Shown here: one piece after another, positions 24,461 to 33,500 of the stretch | Layout: each line of letters starts with the position of its first letter | Numbering within the stretch: the first letter of the stretch is position 1 | The notes under the pieces: model-generated | Databases searched by the model: none | Seen by the model: the letters and a program-made list of their open reading frames with translations, nothing else | What the model was told of the DNA's origin: nothing | Source of the DNA: Candidatus Methanomethylophilaceae archaeon | GTDB taxonomy: Archaea; Thermoplasmatota; Thermoplasmata; Methanomassiliicoccales; Methanomethylophilaceae | Direction: 5' to 3' | Assembly (NCBI GenBank): GCA_944321505.1 | Contig: CALULN010000021.1 | Location: forward strand, 1-64,000 | DNA length: 64,000 nt | Translations under genes and position numbers: made by a program

Positions 24461-24482
24461 GCGGAGGCCGGTCGGCCTCCGC
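24461..24482 (+). terminator. Stem-loop downstream of the SprT-like gene
   Basis: GCGGAGGCC and GGCCTCCGC form a perfect 9-bp stem with a 4-base loop, 7 bp after the stop codon. No strong T-run follows, so it may be an mRNA 3' end or stabilising hairpin rather than an intrinsic terminator. Confidence 0.45.
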
Positions 24483-24800
24483 ATCAAACCACAACATCGA
24501 TTCTGATGCCGATCTTGATACGTCTCCGACAGCCGATCCCGGATGAGCAAGGGAGGAGTGTCCCCGGACGATAACACACCGCTTCATCGTCCGCCGGTGA
24601 CGGCGGCCTCCGGGCACTGACCCCGTCCGGGGTATGTGTCGGACCCTGCGTTGTCCGGAAGGTCATGGCAGACGACGACGCGTCGCAGGCTCCCCCCGGT
24701 TCCCATAAAGGTTCAGGGCCGCTGTATGCCGCACCGTACACATGCCGTTCACGGATCGCGGCCGTACGTCGGCGCGGCGGTTCCCACTCGTCGCGGCAGT
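24483..24800. other. Intergenic stretch with no supported gene
   Basis: About 320 bp of mixed sequence separates the SprT-like gene from the next promoter. Short frames here lack family features or plausible composition, and I see no tRNA, C/D-box or CRISPR structure. GC-rich local repeats such as the CCGTCCGGGG/TTGTCCGG region near 24625-24660 may fold but have no clear identity. Confidence 0.4.
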
Positions 24801-24808
24801 ATATAAAA
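24801..24808 (+). promoter_or_regulatory. TATA box of the AhpD/CMD-like gene
   Basis: ATATAAAA lies 46 bp upstream of the ATG at 24851, predicting transcription start near 24828 and a leader of about 20 nt. Confidence 0.6.
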
Positions 24809-24850
24809 CGATGCACAAAGCATATCCGCGCATCCGACGCTCCGTCAGCC

Positions 24851-25228
24851 ATGACACCCGAAGAGGAGAGGGCGGTGGCCGACAAGATACTGAAGCGGAT
24901 CGAGGAGCTCTACGGGTTCGTCCCGCTGGTGAACCAGGTCCTTTCCGAACGCCCCGACCTGTTCATACCCAGCTCCAACATGTCCAAGGCCGCCTTCGAA
25001 GGCGAGGGCAAGAAGCTGGACGCCAAGACCACGTACCTCATCGCCACGGCATCGGCGGTGGCGCTGGGCGCCGAGCACTGCGCCAGGGTCCAGGGCATAC
25101 ACGCCAAGGAAGCCGGAGCCACCAGGGAGGAGATCCTCGAGGCCATGCACATAGCGTCGCTGATGGCCATGAACCGCTCGCAGGCGTACGGGTTCCGCGC
25201 CTTCCAGGAGATTTTCAAAGAGGAGTAG
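24851..25228 (+). CDS. Carboxymuconolactone decarboxylase/AhpD-like protein
   Basis: The 125-residue helical protein matches the CMD/AhpD-like family: FIPSSNMSKAAF, the core YLIATASAVALGAEHCARVQGIHAKEAGA split around residues 59-88, and EEILEAMHIASLMAMN. The redox motif keeps one Cys (EHCARVQGIH) but lacks the first Cys of CxxC, so a peroxiredoxin-reductase role is unlikely. Start chosen at the ATG 46 bp below the TATA box; an upstream in-frame ATG at 24665 lies before the promoter. The next gene follows after 41 bp with its own TATA box. Confidence 0.85.
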   Translation: MTPEEERAVADKILKRIEELYGFVPLVNQVLSERPDLFIPSSNMSKAAFEGEGKKLDAKTTYLIATASAVALGAEHCARVQGIHAKEAGATREEILEAMHIASLMAMNRSQAYGFRAFQEIFKEE

Positions 25229-25269
25229 CCGTATCACCCTTATATACGGCCGCCAGCATACCAGGCCCC

Positions 25270-25593
25270 ATGGTCACGATAACGGATGACGCTGTCAAAT
25301 TCCTGAAGGACCTCCTGGAGAAGCAGGGGAAGACCGGATACGGAATCAGGATCTACTTCGCGGGCATGGCCTGCAGCGGCCCCCAGTTCGGGATGAACTT
25401 CCAGGAGGGCAAGGGCGAGGAGGAGAACGAGCTCCCCATGGACGGTTTCTCCTTCTACTTCGACAACGAGACCAAAGAGGCCCTGGAGCCCTGCGTGGTC
25501 GAGTACGTCGAGGACCCCAACTTCGGCAACGGCCTCATCATAAGGGACCCCAACGCCCAGGGATGCGCTTCCTGCGGCGGCGGATGCCACTAA
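25270..25593 (+). CDS. IscA/HesB-like iron-sulfur biogenesis protein
   Basis: The 107-residue protein has the A-type carrier layout: AVKFLKDLLEKQG, then Cys near residue 35 in GMACSGPQFGM, and a C-terminal Cys cluster GCASCGGGC. A-type proteins carry Fe-S clusters or iron for apo-targets. The spacing GCASCGGGC differs from the bacterial CGCG ending but is common in archaeal HesB-like proteins. TTATATAC at 25243-25250 is a good TATA box about 24 bp upstream, implying a leaderless mRNA. Confidence 0.85.
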   Translation: MVTITDDAVKFLKDLLEKQGKTGYGIRIYFAGMACSGPQFGMNFQEGKGEEENELPMDGFSFYFDNETKEALEPCVVEYVEDPNFGNGLIIRDPNAQGCASCGGGCH

Positions 25594-25649
25594 ACCGATT
25601 CGGGGACCTCCCCCCATAATTATTTTAATCTGTTCTGTGAGAAGCGGTC

Positions 25650-27203
25650 ATGAAGTACCTCTCCCGCCCCAGGATCAGGCCGGACACCGTCGAGGAGCGG
25701 AGGTACCAGGTGGCCATGGCCGCCGGATGCCTGGAGAGGGACACTCTGATCATACTCCCCACCGGCCTGGGGAAGACTGTGGTGGCGCTAATGGTCGCCG
25801 CCGACGTGATCTCCAAGGGGAGGAAGGTGCTGCTCCTGGCCCCCACCAAGCCGCTGGTAGACCAGCACCGCATCACGTTCTCCGGATGGCTGACGCCGGA
25901 CGTCCGCATATCGTCGGTCAACGGCAACACCCCGCCGGAGCGCAGGGCCGCGGAGGCGAGGGGATGCGACATGTTCATCGCCACGCCCCAGGCCGTGGCC
26001 AACGACCTGGACGGAGGACTGTACGACCTCGATGGTTTCGGCCTGGTGATCTACGACGAGGCGCACCGCGGAGTCGGCGGATACGCATACGTGGAGGTGG
26101 CGAAGCACAACTCCAAGGCCATCTCCATGGGCATGACCGCATCCCCGGGGAGCAGCCACGACAGGATTATGGAGGTCTGCCGCAACCTGTGCTTCACCCG
26201 CATCGACATGCGCACCGACGACGACCCCGACGTGTCGCCGTATGTGTTCGACACCAAGGTGGACAGGGTGGAGGTCACCCTGCCCCCGGATCTGAGGTCC
26301 ATATCCGATTCGCTCACCGCCCTGCAGGCGGAGTACGCCAAGGAGCTGGTCTCCATGGGCCTGATGGACCCCTACCGCCCGCCAACGATGAGCCACCTGC
26401 TCCAGGTGGGGGCCGCCCTGCAGACGAAGATCAGAGGGGACGAGAAGTCATCCTACGTTTACCGCGGCCTGGTGGCGCAGTCCATCGCCGTCAAGCTGGG
26501 ACACGCCATCGGACTGGTGCAGACCCAGGGGATGACGGCCTTCAGGACCTACGCGGACCGCCTCTCTGAGGAGGCGGCGGGAGAGGCGGGCAGCCGCAGC
26601 TCCAGGGAATTGGTGGAGCGCCCGGAGTTCAGGGCGGCCCGCCGCATCGCGGCAGGCTCCCGCACCGAGCACCCCAAGCTCTCCAGGGCCATGAGCCTGG
26701 TGAGCATGGCCCTGGCCGACGACCCGGGATCGAAGGTCATGGTCTTCGCCCAGTACCGGGACACCTGCGACCTGATCGCAGCCAAGCTCTCCGGCATACC
26801 GGGCGCCAAGGTGGAGAAGCTGGTGGGCCAGTCCAAAGGCGGGCTCAGGCAGAAGGAGCAGGTGGAGATGCTCTCGCGCTTCAGATCCGGGGAGACCAAC
26901 GTACTCGTGTGCACGTCGGTGGGCGAGGAGGGCCTGGACGTCTCCAGCACCGACCTCGTGGTCTTCTACGAGCCCGTGCCCTCCGAGATCCGCACCATCC
27001 AGCGCAGGGGGCGCACCGGCAGGAGGAGCGACGGGAGGGTGGTGGTCCTGGTGGCCAGGGACACCATTGACGAGGCCTTCGAGAGCACCAGCGCCAAGAA
27101 GGAGGAGCGGATGCTGGCCCGCCTGCCGAAGCTGAACAGCGAGCTGGAGCGCACCGTCAGCAGACCCGCCCCCAGAGGGCAGAGGCGCCTGGGCGACTAC
27201 TGA
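25650..27203 (+). CDS. Hef-type DEAH helicase without nuclease domain
   Basis: The 517-residue SF2 helicase matches the helicase half of Hef/FANCM: YQVAMAAGCLERDTLIILPTGLGKT with Walker A (about 36-42), DEAH at residues 136-139, TASPG (about 164), the Hef insert, and the C-terminal motifs VCTSVGEEGLDV, VFYEPVPSEIRTIQRRGRTGR. Euryarchaeal Hef usually continues into an XPF nuclease domain; here the protein ends after the helicase core with a basic tail. It likely remodels stalled replication forks. An A/T-rich box ATTATTTTAATC lies just upstream. Confidence 0.9.
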   Translation: MKYLSRPRIRPDTVEERRYQVAMAAGCLERDTLIILPTGLGKTVVALMVAADVISKGRKVLLLAPTKPLVDQHRITFSGWLTPDVRISSVNGNTPPERRAAEARGCDMFIATPQAVANDLDGGLYDLDGFGLVIYDEAHRGVGGYAYVEVAKHNSKAISMGMTASPGSSHDRIMEVCRNLCFTRIDMRTDDDPDVSPYVFDTKVDRVEVTLPPDLRSISDSLTALQAEYAKELVSMGLMDPYRPPTMSHLLQVGAALQTKIRGDEKSSYVYRGLVAQSIAVKLGHAIGLVQTQGMTAFRTYADRLSEEAAGEAGSRSSRELVERPEFRAARRIAAGSRTEHPKLSRAMSLVSMALADDPGSKVMVFAQYRDTCDLIAAKLSGIPGAKVEKLVGQSKGGLRQKEQVEMLSRFRSGETNVLVCTSVGEEGLDVSSTDLVVFYEPVPSEIRTIQRRGRTGRRSDGRVVVLVARDTIDEAFESTSAKKEERMLARLPKLNSELERTVSRPAPRGQRRLGDY

Positions 27204-27218
27204 GCCAGCAGTGGAAAG

Positions 27219-27226
27219 CTTATAAC
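27219..27226 (+). promoter_or_regulatory. TATA box of the DNA ligase gene
   Basis: CTTATAAC lies 25 bp (centre) upstream of the lig ATG, so the transcript should be leaderless. Confidence 0.6.
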
Positions 27227-27247
27227 CGTCACCGCGGTTCACGGAGC

Positions 27248-29002
27248 ATGCTCTACTCGGAGATTGCAGACGTCTTCGGAAGACTGGAGGCCACCGGAAG
27301 CAGGCTGGAGATGACGTCCATACTCGCTGAGTTCTTCGGGAGGCTGGAGCCTTCCGAGCTGAGGAACGTTATATACCTCTCCCAGGGGAGGCTGCACCCG
27401 GACTTCTACCCCATCGAGCTGGGCATGGCGGACAGGTTGGTGCTCAAGGCCGTCGCCAAGGCCGCCGGGTACCCGGAGGAGGAGGCCGAGAGGATCTGGC
27501 AGAAGGAGGGGGACCCGGGCATAGTCGCCGAGGACCTGATCTCCAGGAAGAGGCAGCGCACCCTGTTCTCCGAGACCCTGACCCTGGAGGCCGTGGTGGA
27601 GGGGCTGACCGAGATAGAGCGCTCCGACGGGAAGGACTCGCAGAGCCAGAAGATGAAGATCCTGTCCCGTCTGCTCAGCAACTCCGAGCCGGAGGGGGCG
27701 AAGTACCTGTGCAGGATAGTCACCGGCAGGATGAGGACCGGGGCATCCGCCATGACGGTGCTGGACGCTCTGGCGGAATGCTTCGCCGACAAGAGCGCCA
27801 GGCCGGAGATCGAGAGGGCATTCAACGTGACCTGCGACATGGGCCTGGTGGGCGAGACCCTCGCCCGCGGAGGCATGGCCGCCGTGTCGGAGATGAAGGT
27901 CTCCGTCGGGAGCCCGATAAAGGTGATGCTGGCAGAGAGGCTGCCCTCCCTGCCGGAGGTGATGGCCAGGATGGACGGCAGATGCGCCATGGAGTTCAAG
28001 TACGACGGCATGAGGATCCAGGCTCACATATCGGAGGGCGGAGCCGTCCTCTACTCCAGGAGGCTGGAGAACCTCACCGGCAACTTCCCCGACATCGCCG
28101 AGCACCTGTCCTCCGCCCTGAAGGGGAAGGAGGCCATCATCGAGGGGGAGTGCGTGGCGGTGGACCCGGAGACCGGGACCCTCCTGCCGTTCCAGACCGT
28201 CACCCACCGCAGGAGGAAGCACGGCATGGACTCCGCCGTCAGGGACATCCCCGTCAGACTGTTCATGTTCGACATGCTCTTCCTCGACGGGGAGGACATG
28301 ACCCAGACCCCTTACGCCGAGAGGAGGCGGGTCCTTTCGGAGTCCTTCTCAGAGGACCCTCTGCTCACACTCACCACCATGGAGGTCGTGGAGAGCGAGG
28401 CGGAGGCGGAGGAGTTCTTCGACAGGGCCATCGCATCCCGCTGCGAGGGCGTCATGGCCAAATCCCTGTCCGACGCGTCGGTGTACCGCGCAGGCTCCAG
28501 GGGGTTCCTATGGATCAAGTACAAGAAGGACTACCATCAGGCCCTCACGGACACCTTCGACCTGGTCGCCGTGGGAGCCTTCTACGGCATGGGCAAACGC
28601 GCGGGGAAGTACGGCGCGCTGCTGATGGCATCTCCGGACACCGAGACCGGCAGGTTCTGCACCGTGTGCAAGCTGGGCACCGGGTTCGACGACGCCTTCC
28701 TGGACGCCCTGCCGGAGATGCTGGAGCCTTACAGGACGGAGTCGTGCCCGAAGTCGGTGGAGGCGAGGATGGTCCCCGACGTGTGGTTCGAGCCGGGTCT
28801 GGTGCTGGAGGTGGCCGGGGCGGAGATAAGCGTCAGCCCCATACACACCGCCGCATGGGGCTGGGTCAAGGACGATGCCGGGATCGGCATCAGGTTCCCC
28901 CGCTACACCGGGAGGCTCAGGGACGACAAGGGCCCCGACGCCGCCACCAGCGTACAGGAGATCTTCGGCATGTACGAGATGCAGGGCTCCGATCGCGCGT
29001 GA
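27248..29002 (+). CDS. lig: ATP-dependent DNA ligase
   Basis: Archaeal replicative ligase seals nicks at Okazaki fragments and in repair. The 584-residue protein has an N-terminal DNA-binding domain (1-215), the nucleotidyltransferase motif EFKYDGMRIQ with the adenylated Lys251, motif III RLFMFDMLFLDGEDM-type sequence (about 335), motif IV SRCEGVMAK near 398, motif V LWIKYKKDY near 418, and an OB-fold. Length is normal for the family. It forms a run with rpoL and truD on the same strand. Confidence 0.95.
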   Translation: MLYSEIADVFGRLEATGSRLEMTSILAEFFGRLEPSELRNVIYLSQGRLHPDFYPIELGMADRLVLKAVAKAAGYPEEEAERIWQKEGDPGIVAEDLISRKRQRTLFSETLTLEAVVEGLTEIERSDGKDSQSQKMKILSRLLSNSEPEGAKYLCRIVTGRMRTGASAMTVLDALAECFADKSARPEIERAFNVTCDMGLVGETLARGGMAAVSEMKVSVGSPIKVMLAERLPSLPEVMARMDGRCAMEFKYDGMRIQAHISEGGAVLYSRRLENLTGNFPDIAEHLSSALKGKEAIIEGECVAVDPETGTLLPFQTVTHRRRKHGMDSAVRDIPVRLFMFDMLFLDGEDMTQTPYAERRRVLSESFSEDPLLTLTTMEVVESEAEAEEFFDRAIASRCEGVMAKSLSDASVYRAGSRGFLWIKYKKDYHQALTDTFDLVAVGAFYGMGKRAGKYGALLMASPDTETGRFCTVCKLGTGFDDAFLDALPEMLEPYRTESCPKSVEARMVPDVWFEPGLVLEVAGAEISVSPIHTAAWGWVKDDAGIGIRFPRYTGRLRDDKGPDAATSVQEIFGMYEMQGSDRA

Positions 29003-29015
29003 CGGGCGCGATACC

Positions 29016-29023
29016 TTTATATG
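29016..29023 (+). promoter_or_regulatory. TATA box of rpoL
   Basis: TTTATATG is centred 26 bp upstream of the rpoL ATG, predicting a leaderless or near-leaderless transcript for rpoL-truD. Confidence 0.6.
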
Positions 29024-29045
29024 AAGGGGTCCGAATGGGGGCCGC

Positions 29046-29300
29046 ATGGAATTCTACCTTGCCGAAAAGACCGACAGGTCGGTCACGCTGAAGTTCAAGG
29101 GCATCGACACCACTCTCATCAGCCCGATAATGGATGTGCTCGACAAGGACGACGATGTCAGGATCGTGAGGTACATCAACACCCACCCGGAGCTGGACGA
29201 CCCCGCCCTGGTGGTGGAGACCCGCGAGGGCGACCCCGTCGAGGCGGTCAGGAAGGCGGCCATGGCGGTCTCCGAGTACTTCGGCACCGTCAACCAGTGA
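29046..29300 (+). CDS. rpoL: DNA-directed RNA polymerase subunit L
   Basis: The 84-residue protein matches Rpo11/RpoL, which pairs with RpoD in the polymerase assembly platform. Typical parts are the LKFKGIDTTLISPIMDVL segment (about 15-32), DVRIVRYINTHPELDDPALVVET with the conserved HPELDDP (about 47-53), and the C-terminal helix AVRKAAMAVSEYF. Length is that of small archaeal RpoL. truD follows 2 bp after the stop. Confidence 0.93.
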   Translation: MEFYLAEKTDRSVTLKFKGIDTTLISPIMDVLDKDDDVRIVRYINTHPELDDPALVVETREGDPVEAVRKAAMAVSEYFGTVNQ

Positions 29301-29302
29301 AC

Positions 29303-30598
29303 ATGTACCGCGCATGCAGGACCGCCGAAGCCGGCGTCGGCATGCTCTACTATCTGACGGACACCGACGGCACCGGCGGGAGGCTGAAGGCGGATGCGGA
29401 GGATTTCGTGGTCCGCGAGGTATCCGAAGGCCCGGCCCCCTCCGACAGCGGGAAGTACACCATCGCCACCGTCACCTCCAGGAACTGGGAGACCAACCGC
29501 CTCATCAGGATGATGGCGAAGGCGATGCACATCTCCAGGGAGCGCATCGGCTACGCCGGGACCAAGGACAAGCGGGCGGTCACCTCCCAGAGGATGTCTT
29601 TCGAGTGCCCCCCTTCCGCCCTTTCGGGAATTGACCTGAAGGACGTCTCCGTTTCGGACATCTACAGGTCCGACCGGCAGATCCGCATGGGCGACCTGTC
29701 CGGCAACAGATTCTCCATCACAGTCAGGGAGATCGAGGCGGATGATGCGGAGGCGCTCGTGACGGAGTCCGTGGGCATCATCGGCGAAGCGGGCGGGTTC
29801 CCCAACTACTACGGCGTCCAGCGCTTCGGACCCGCCAGGCCGGTCACACATCTGGTGGGCGAGCGGATCGTCAGGGGGGACCTGAGAGGGGCCGTGGAGA
29901 CGTACCTCGCATTCCCGTCGGAGTTCGAGGGAGAGGACGTCTCCGAAGCCAGGAGGATGCTGTCCCGCTGCGGAGGCGACTATTCGGATGTGGACGGCCT
30001 GCCGAAGATGATGGGGTACGAGAGCATCCTGGTGTTCCACCTCAAGAAGAATCCGGGTGACTGGGCCGGTGCTATATCGGAGCTGCCCTCCGGCCTGCAG
30101 ATGATGTTCACCCATGCGTACCAGTCCTACCTGTTCAACCTCATGCTCAGCGGCAGGATGGCCGCCGGAATGCCCCTCGACCGTCCCGTGGAGGGGGACA
30201 CGGTGATACCCGTGGACGCCGCCGGGGTGCCGATCCACGAGGAGCCGTCGAAGGTCACCTCCAGGAACATCAGGCTGGCGGAGAGGCAGGTCGCCAGGGG
30301 CAGGGCGTACGTCGCCGCATCGGTCTTCGGCAGCGACGGCATGCTCTCCGACGGCGACATGGGGAAGATCGAGAGGTCCGTCCTGGAGAAGGAGAAACTG
30401 TCCCCGGAGGACTTCGTGGTCCCCGGCCTCCCGCACTGCTCCGCATCCGGGAGCTGGAGGGAGGTCCTGTGCAGGGCGGAGGACCTCAGCGTGTCCTTCG
30501 ACGAAGACAGCTACTCCGCATCGTTCTACCTCACCAAGGGCAACTACGCCACCTGCCTGATGCGGGAGCTGATGAAGACCGAGATGAACCGCTACTGA
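29303..30598 (+). CDS. truD: tRNA pseudouridine(13) synthase TruD
   Basis: The 431-residue protein carries the TruD catalytic segment GYAGTKDKRAVTSQRMSF (about residues 84-101, with the catalytic Asp in TKDK), NYYGVQRFG near 169, and a TRUD insertion domain. The archaeal enzyme modifies tRNA position 13. The ATG two bases after the rpoL stop is preferred; the frame extends further upstream only through rpoL. Its last 7 bp overlap the end of the convergent TPR gene. Confidence 0.93.
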   Translation: MYRACRTAEAGVGMLYYLTDTDGTGGRLKADAEDFVVREVSEGPAPSDSGKYTIATVTSRNWETNRLIRMMAKAMHISRERIGYAGTKDKRAVTSQRMSFECPPSALSGIDLKDVSVSDIYRSDRQIRMGDLSGNRFSITVREIEADDAEALVTESVGIIGEAGGFPNYYGVQRFGPARPVTHLVGERIVRGDLRGAVETYLAFPSEFEGEDVSEARRMLSRCGGDYSDVDGLPKMMGYESILVFHLKKNPGDWAGAISELPSGLQMMFTHAYQSYLFNLMLSGRMAAGMPLDRPVEGDTVIPVDAAGVPIHEEPSKVTSRNIRLAERQVARGRAYVAASVFGSDGMLSDGDMGKIERSVLEKEKLSPEDFVVPGLPHCSASGSWREVLCRAEDLSVSFDEDSYSASFYLTKGNYATCLMRELMKTEMNRY

Positions 30599-33500
30599 GA
30601 GAGCATCTTCGCGGTGCGTGCCGTGTAGACACCCACGCTGTACCTGTCCATCACGGTGAATATCCCCGCATCCGTGCCGCGTATGGCGTCGGCCACGGCC
30701 TCCACCTCCTTGGAGAACGCTATGGGATCCTCGTCCGCCGTGAGGGCGAAGTTGATGTATGCCTGGAGGCGGCGGACCTCCGCGAAGCCCAGGTCGGGCA
30801 TGACCGCGGAGATCGCCTCCACGGGGACCGCCGGCGATGCCTCTATGCCCGTGAGGCCGGAGCCCACTATCACCTTGAAGGAGCCGTCCTCCATCTCCTT
30901 GAAGAAGTCGTCCCCGGGATTGATGAAGGGATACCTCTCGGGCACGCAGAGGTACGCGTACGCCCTCTCGGCGGTCTCGGCGGGGATGCCTGCCGGACGG
31001 TAGACCGACGGGTCATCAACCCTCCTGCCGGGAGGGGCGGCCCCGAACAGCCTCTCCGCCGCGGCCTCCACCTCCTCGCGGGTGGGGACCACCCGGACCT
31101 CGTCCGGAGCATCCACTGCCTCCCATTCCTCCTCCGCAGGAGGCTCCGGGACCTCGTCCGGAGGAGGCTCCTCTGCCTGCACCGCCTCTGCAGGCCCGTC
31201 GGGGGCCGGCTCGGTGCTCCCGACCGTCCCGATGCCGAACAGCGAATCCGCCCGCGCGCCCTCGCCGACATCCCTCAGAGCCGATGCGTAGGACATCAGG
31301 TCGTCCGGGTCCCCCACCGAGTCCCGTATCATGTCGTACAGGGACAGCAGCCCTTCCGCATCCCTGTGCCAGCTGTAGATCTCCGCCCTCATCATAAGGG
31401 CCTCCTCGTCATCCGGGTGCCTGGATATTATGCCGTCCAGCAGCGGCCCGGCACGGTCGCGGTCCCCCAGCCTCATGTGCACGCGGCACAGGCCCATGGC
31501 GGCATCTCTCGAGTCCGGGTCGGACCTCATGGCCGCGAGATAGCTGTCTGCGGACGGGCGGTAGAGCCCCAGCTCGAACTCCAGATCCCCTTTCTCGATC
31601 ATCAGGGGCGCATCGGCGGCGCCTGCTGCCACCGCCCCGTTGAACGATCCGAGAGCGGAGATGCCGTCACCGCATGCCAGCTGCGCCCGGGCGAGGACGC
31701 GGAGCATCCCCGGATCGGACGGCGCCACATACCTCCCCCGCTCCGCCGCGTACAGCGCCTCCTGCAGGTTCCCGGCGTCCAGCATCAGGCCCGACAGCAT
31801 GATGTAGGCCTCCGGATCCTCCGTGCCGGAATTCACCGCCGCCCTCAGCAGCGTGACCGCGCGGGCGTCGTCGCCGGAGGACAGGGCGTCGCGGACCTCG
31901 TCCATGGACGGAGCATCCGGGACATCGTGCACGATGGCCGGCTCCGGCTCGCGGAACCTGGACATCAGGGTTTCGGCGCGGTCGCCCTCGCCCGATGAGA
32001 TGTATAGAGCGGACAGCTCCTCCGCCGATTCCCTGTCATCAGGGAATGCCCCGGTCAGCACCTCGTACGCGCCTATCGCCTCGTCCAGCGTCGCATAGCG
32101 CGAGTAGAACAGCGCCCTGCCGCGGAGGGCTTCCCTCGAATCCGGGGCGTGTCTGCACAGATCGTCGATGAGCCTCCTGCCGTCGTCGGCCTTGCCTGTC
32201 TCGGCATTCACGAAGGCCAGGTCCACGGCGGCGTCGGGGCGCCATCTGTCCGCGGCCAGTATCCTCGTGCAGAGGTCGGCGGCATGCTCGCTGTCGCCCG
32301 TGTGGCGGCAGATGTCCTTCTGCATGGTGAGCATGTCCAGGTCGCCGGGGCGCATCCGCAGGGCCTTGTCCAGGAACGCCAGGGCCTCGCCGTACATGCC
32401 CGCCCTTACCAGTAGCCTGGCCTTCATGACCAGAGGCTCCGGGTCGTCCGGAGCCATGGATATGACCCTGTTCACGGACTTGACGGCCCCCTTGACGTCG
32501 TCCAGCTCCTCCTGCACCAATGCCTTGGAGGTCCAGTACTCGGGATTCTCCAGGTCCAGTATGATCGCGCGGTCGAAGGAGCTCTGGGCCGCCAGCAGGC
32601 TGCCGGACCTCATCTCCGACAGGCCCTTCGAGTACCATACCGCTGGGTCGTTGGGAGCCAACGCGGCGACTCTGGCATATGACCCGGCGGCATCGTCGTA
32701 CCTGCCGTCGGCGTACTCCGCGTTGCCGCGGATCATCCAGACCTCCGGCAGCATGCCGTAGATGTCGTCGTAGTCGTCCACGAAGCGGCAGAGTGAATCG
32801 ATGTCCCTGTCCGCCAGCAGACTGGTGATGATGGTGATGAATAAGCGGGAGTCCTCCTTGGCGTTGAGGGCCTCGCGGTACCCCTCCAGGGCCTCGTCCC
32901 TCCTCCCCATGGATGCCAGCAGCTCCGCCCTCCCTCTACGCAGGCCGGAGCTGCCGGGATGCTCGGAGACCATGGCGTCGTAGAGCTCCAGGGCGCGTTC
33001 GGATTCGCCCTCCGCCACCAGTATGTCCCTGCGGACCGCCAGCGGACGGATGTCCGACGGGTCGGCGGCGGATGCCCGGTCTGCGGCCTCTGCGGCCTTC
33101 CTGACCTTGCCGAGAGTCAGCAGCGCCCTGGCCTTCTCGCACAGGGCGTCCACGTCCCCGGGCATCACCTTGAGGGCCTTCGTCGCATGAGCCAACGCCG
33201 AACGGGCGTCGCCGTCGGCGTTGGCTCTGACGGCCAGCTGCAGCTCCCCGTAGCCCTGGTCTGCGCAGCGGAGGGCCATGCGCTTCACCAATGCCGTGGC
33301 GTCGGCAGGGAACCCTGCGGAGTCCAGCCTCCCTGCGGCGTACGCGTAGTCGCGGGCGTCCTCCGGCCTCACGGACACCAGAGCGGATACGGCCAGGTCC
33401 GCCTCGTGCTTCCTTCCTGCATCGAGTGCGGATGCGATCATGGCCTCCAGTACGGTGCGGTTGCCCGGATCGGACTCCAACGCCGTGCGGCAGATGTCCA

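Noticed and set aside
24484-24885. 133-codon minus-strand frame before the AhpD-like gene
   Set aside because: It crosses a strong plus-strand promoter, is Arg/Ser/Pro-rich and has no family features.
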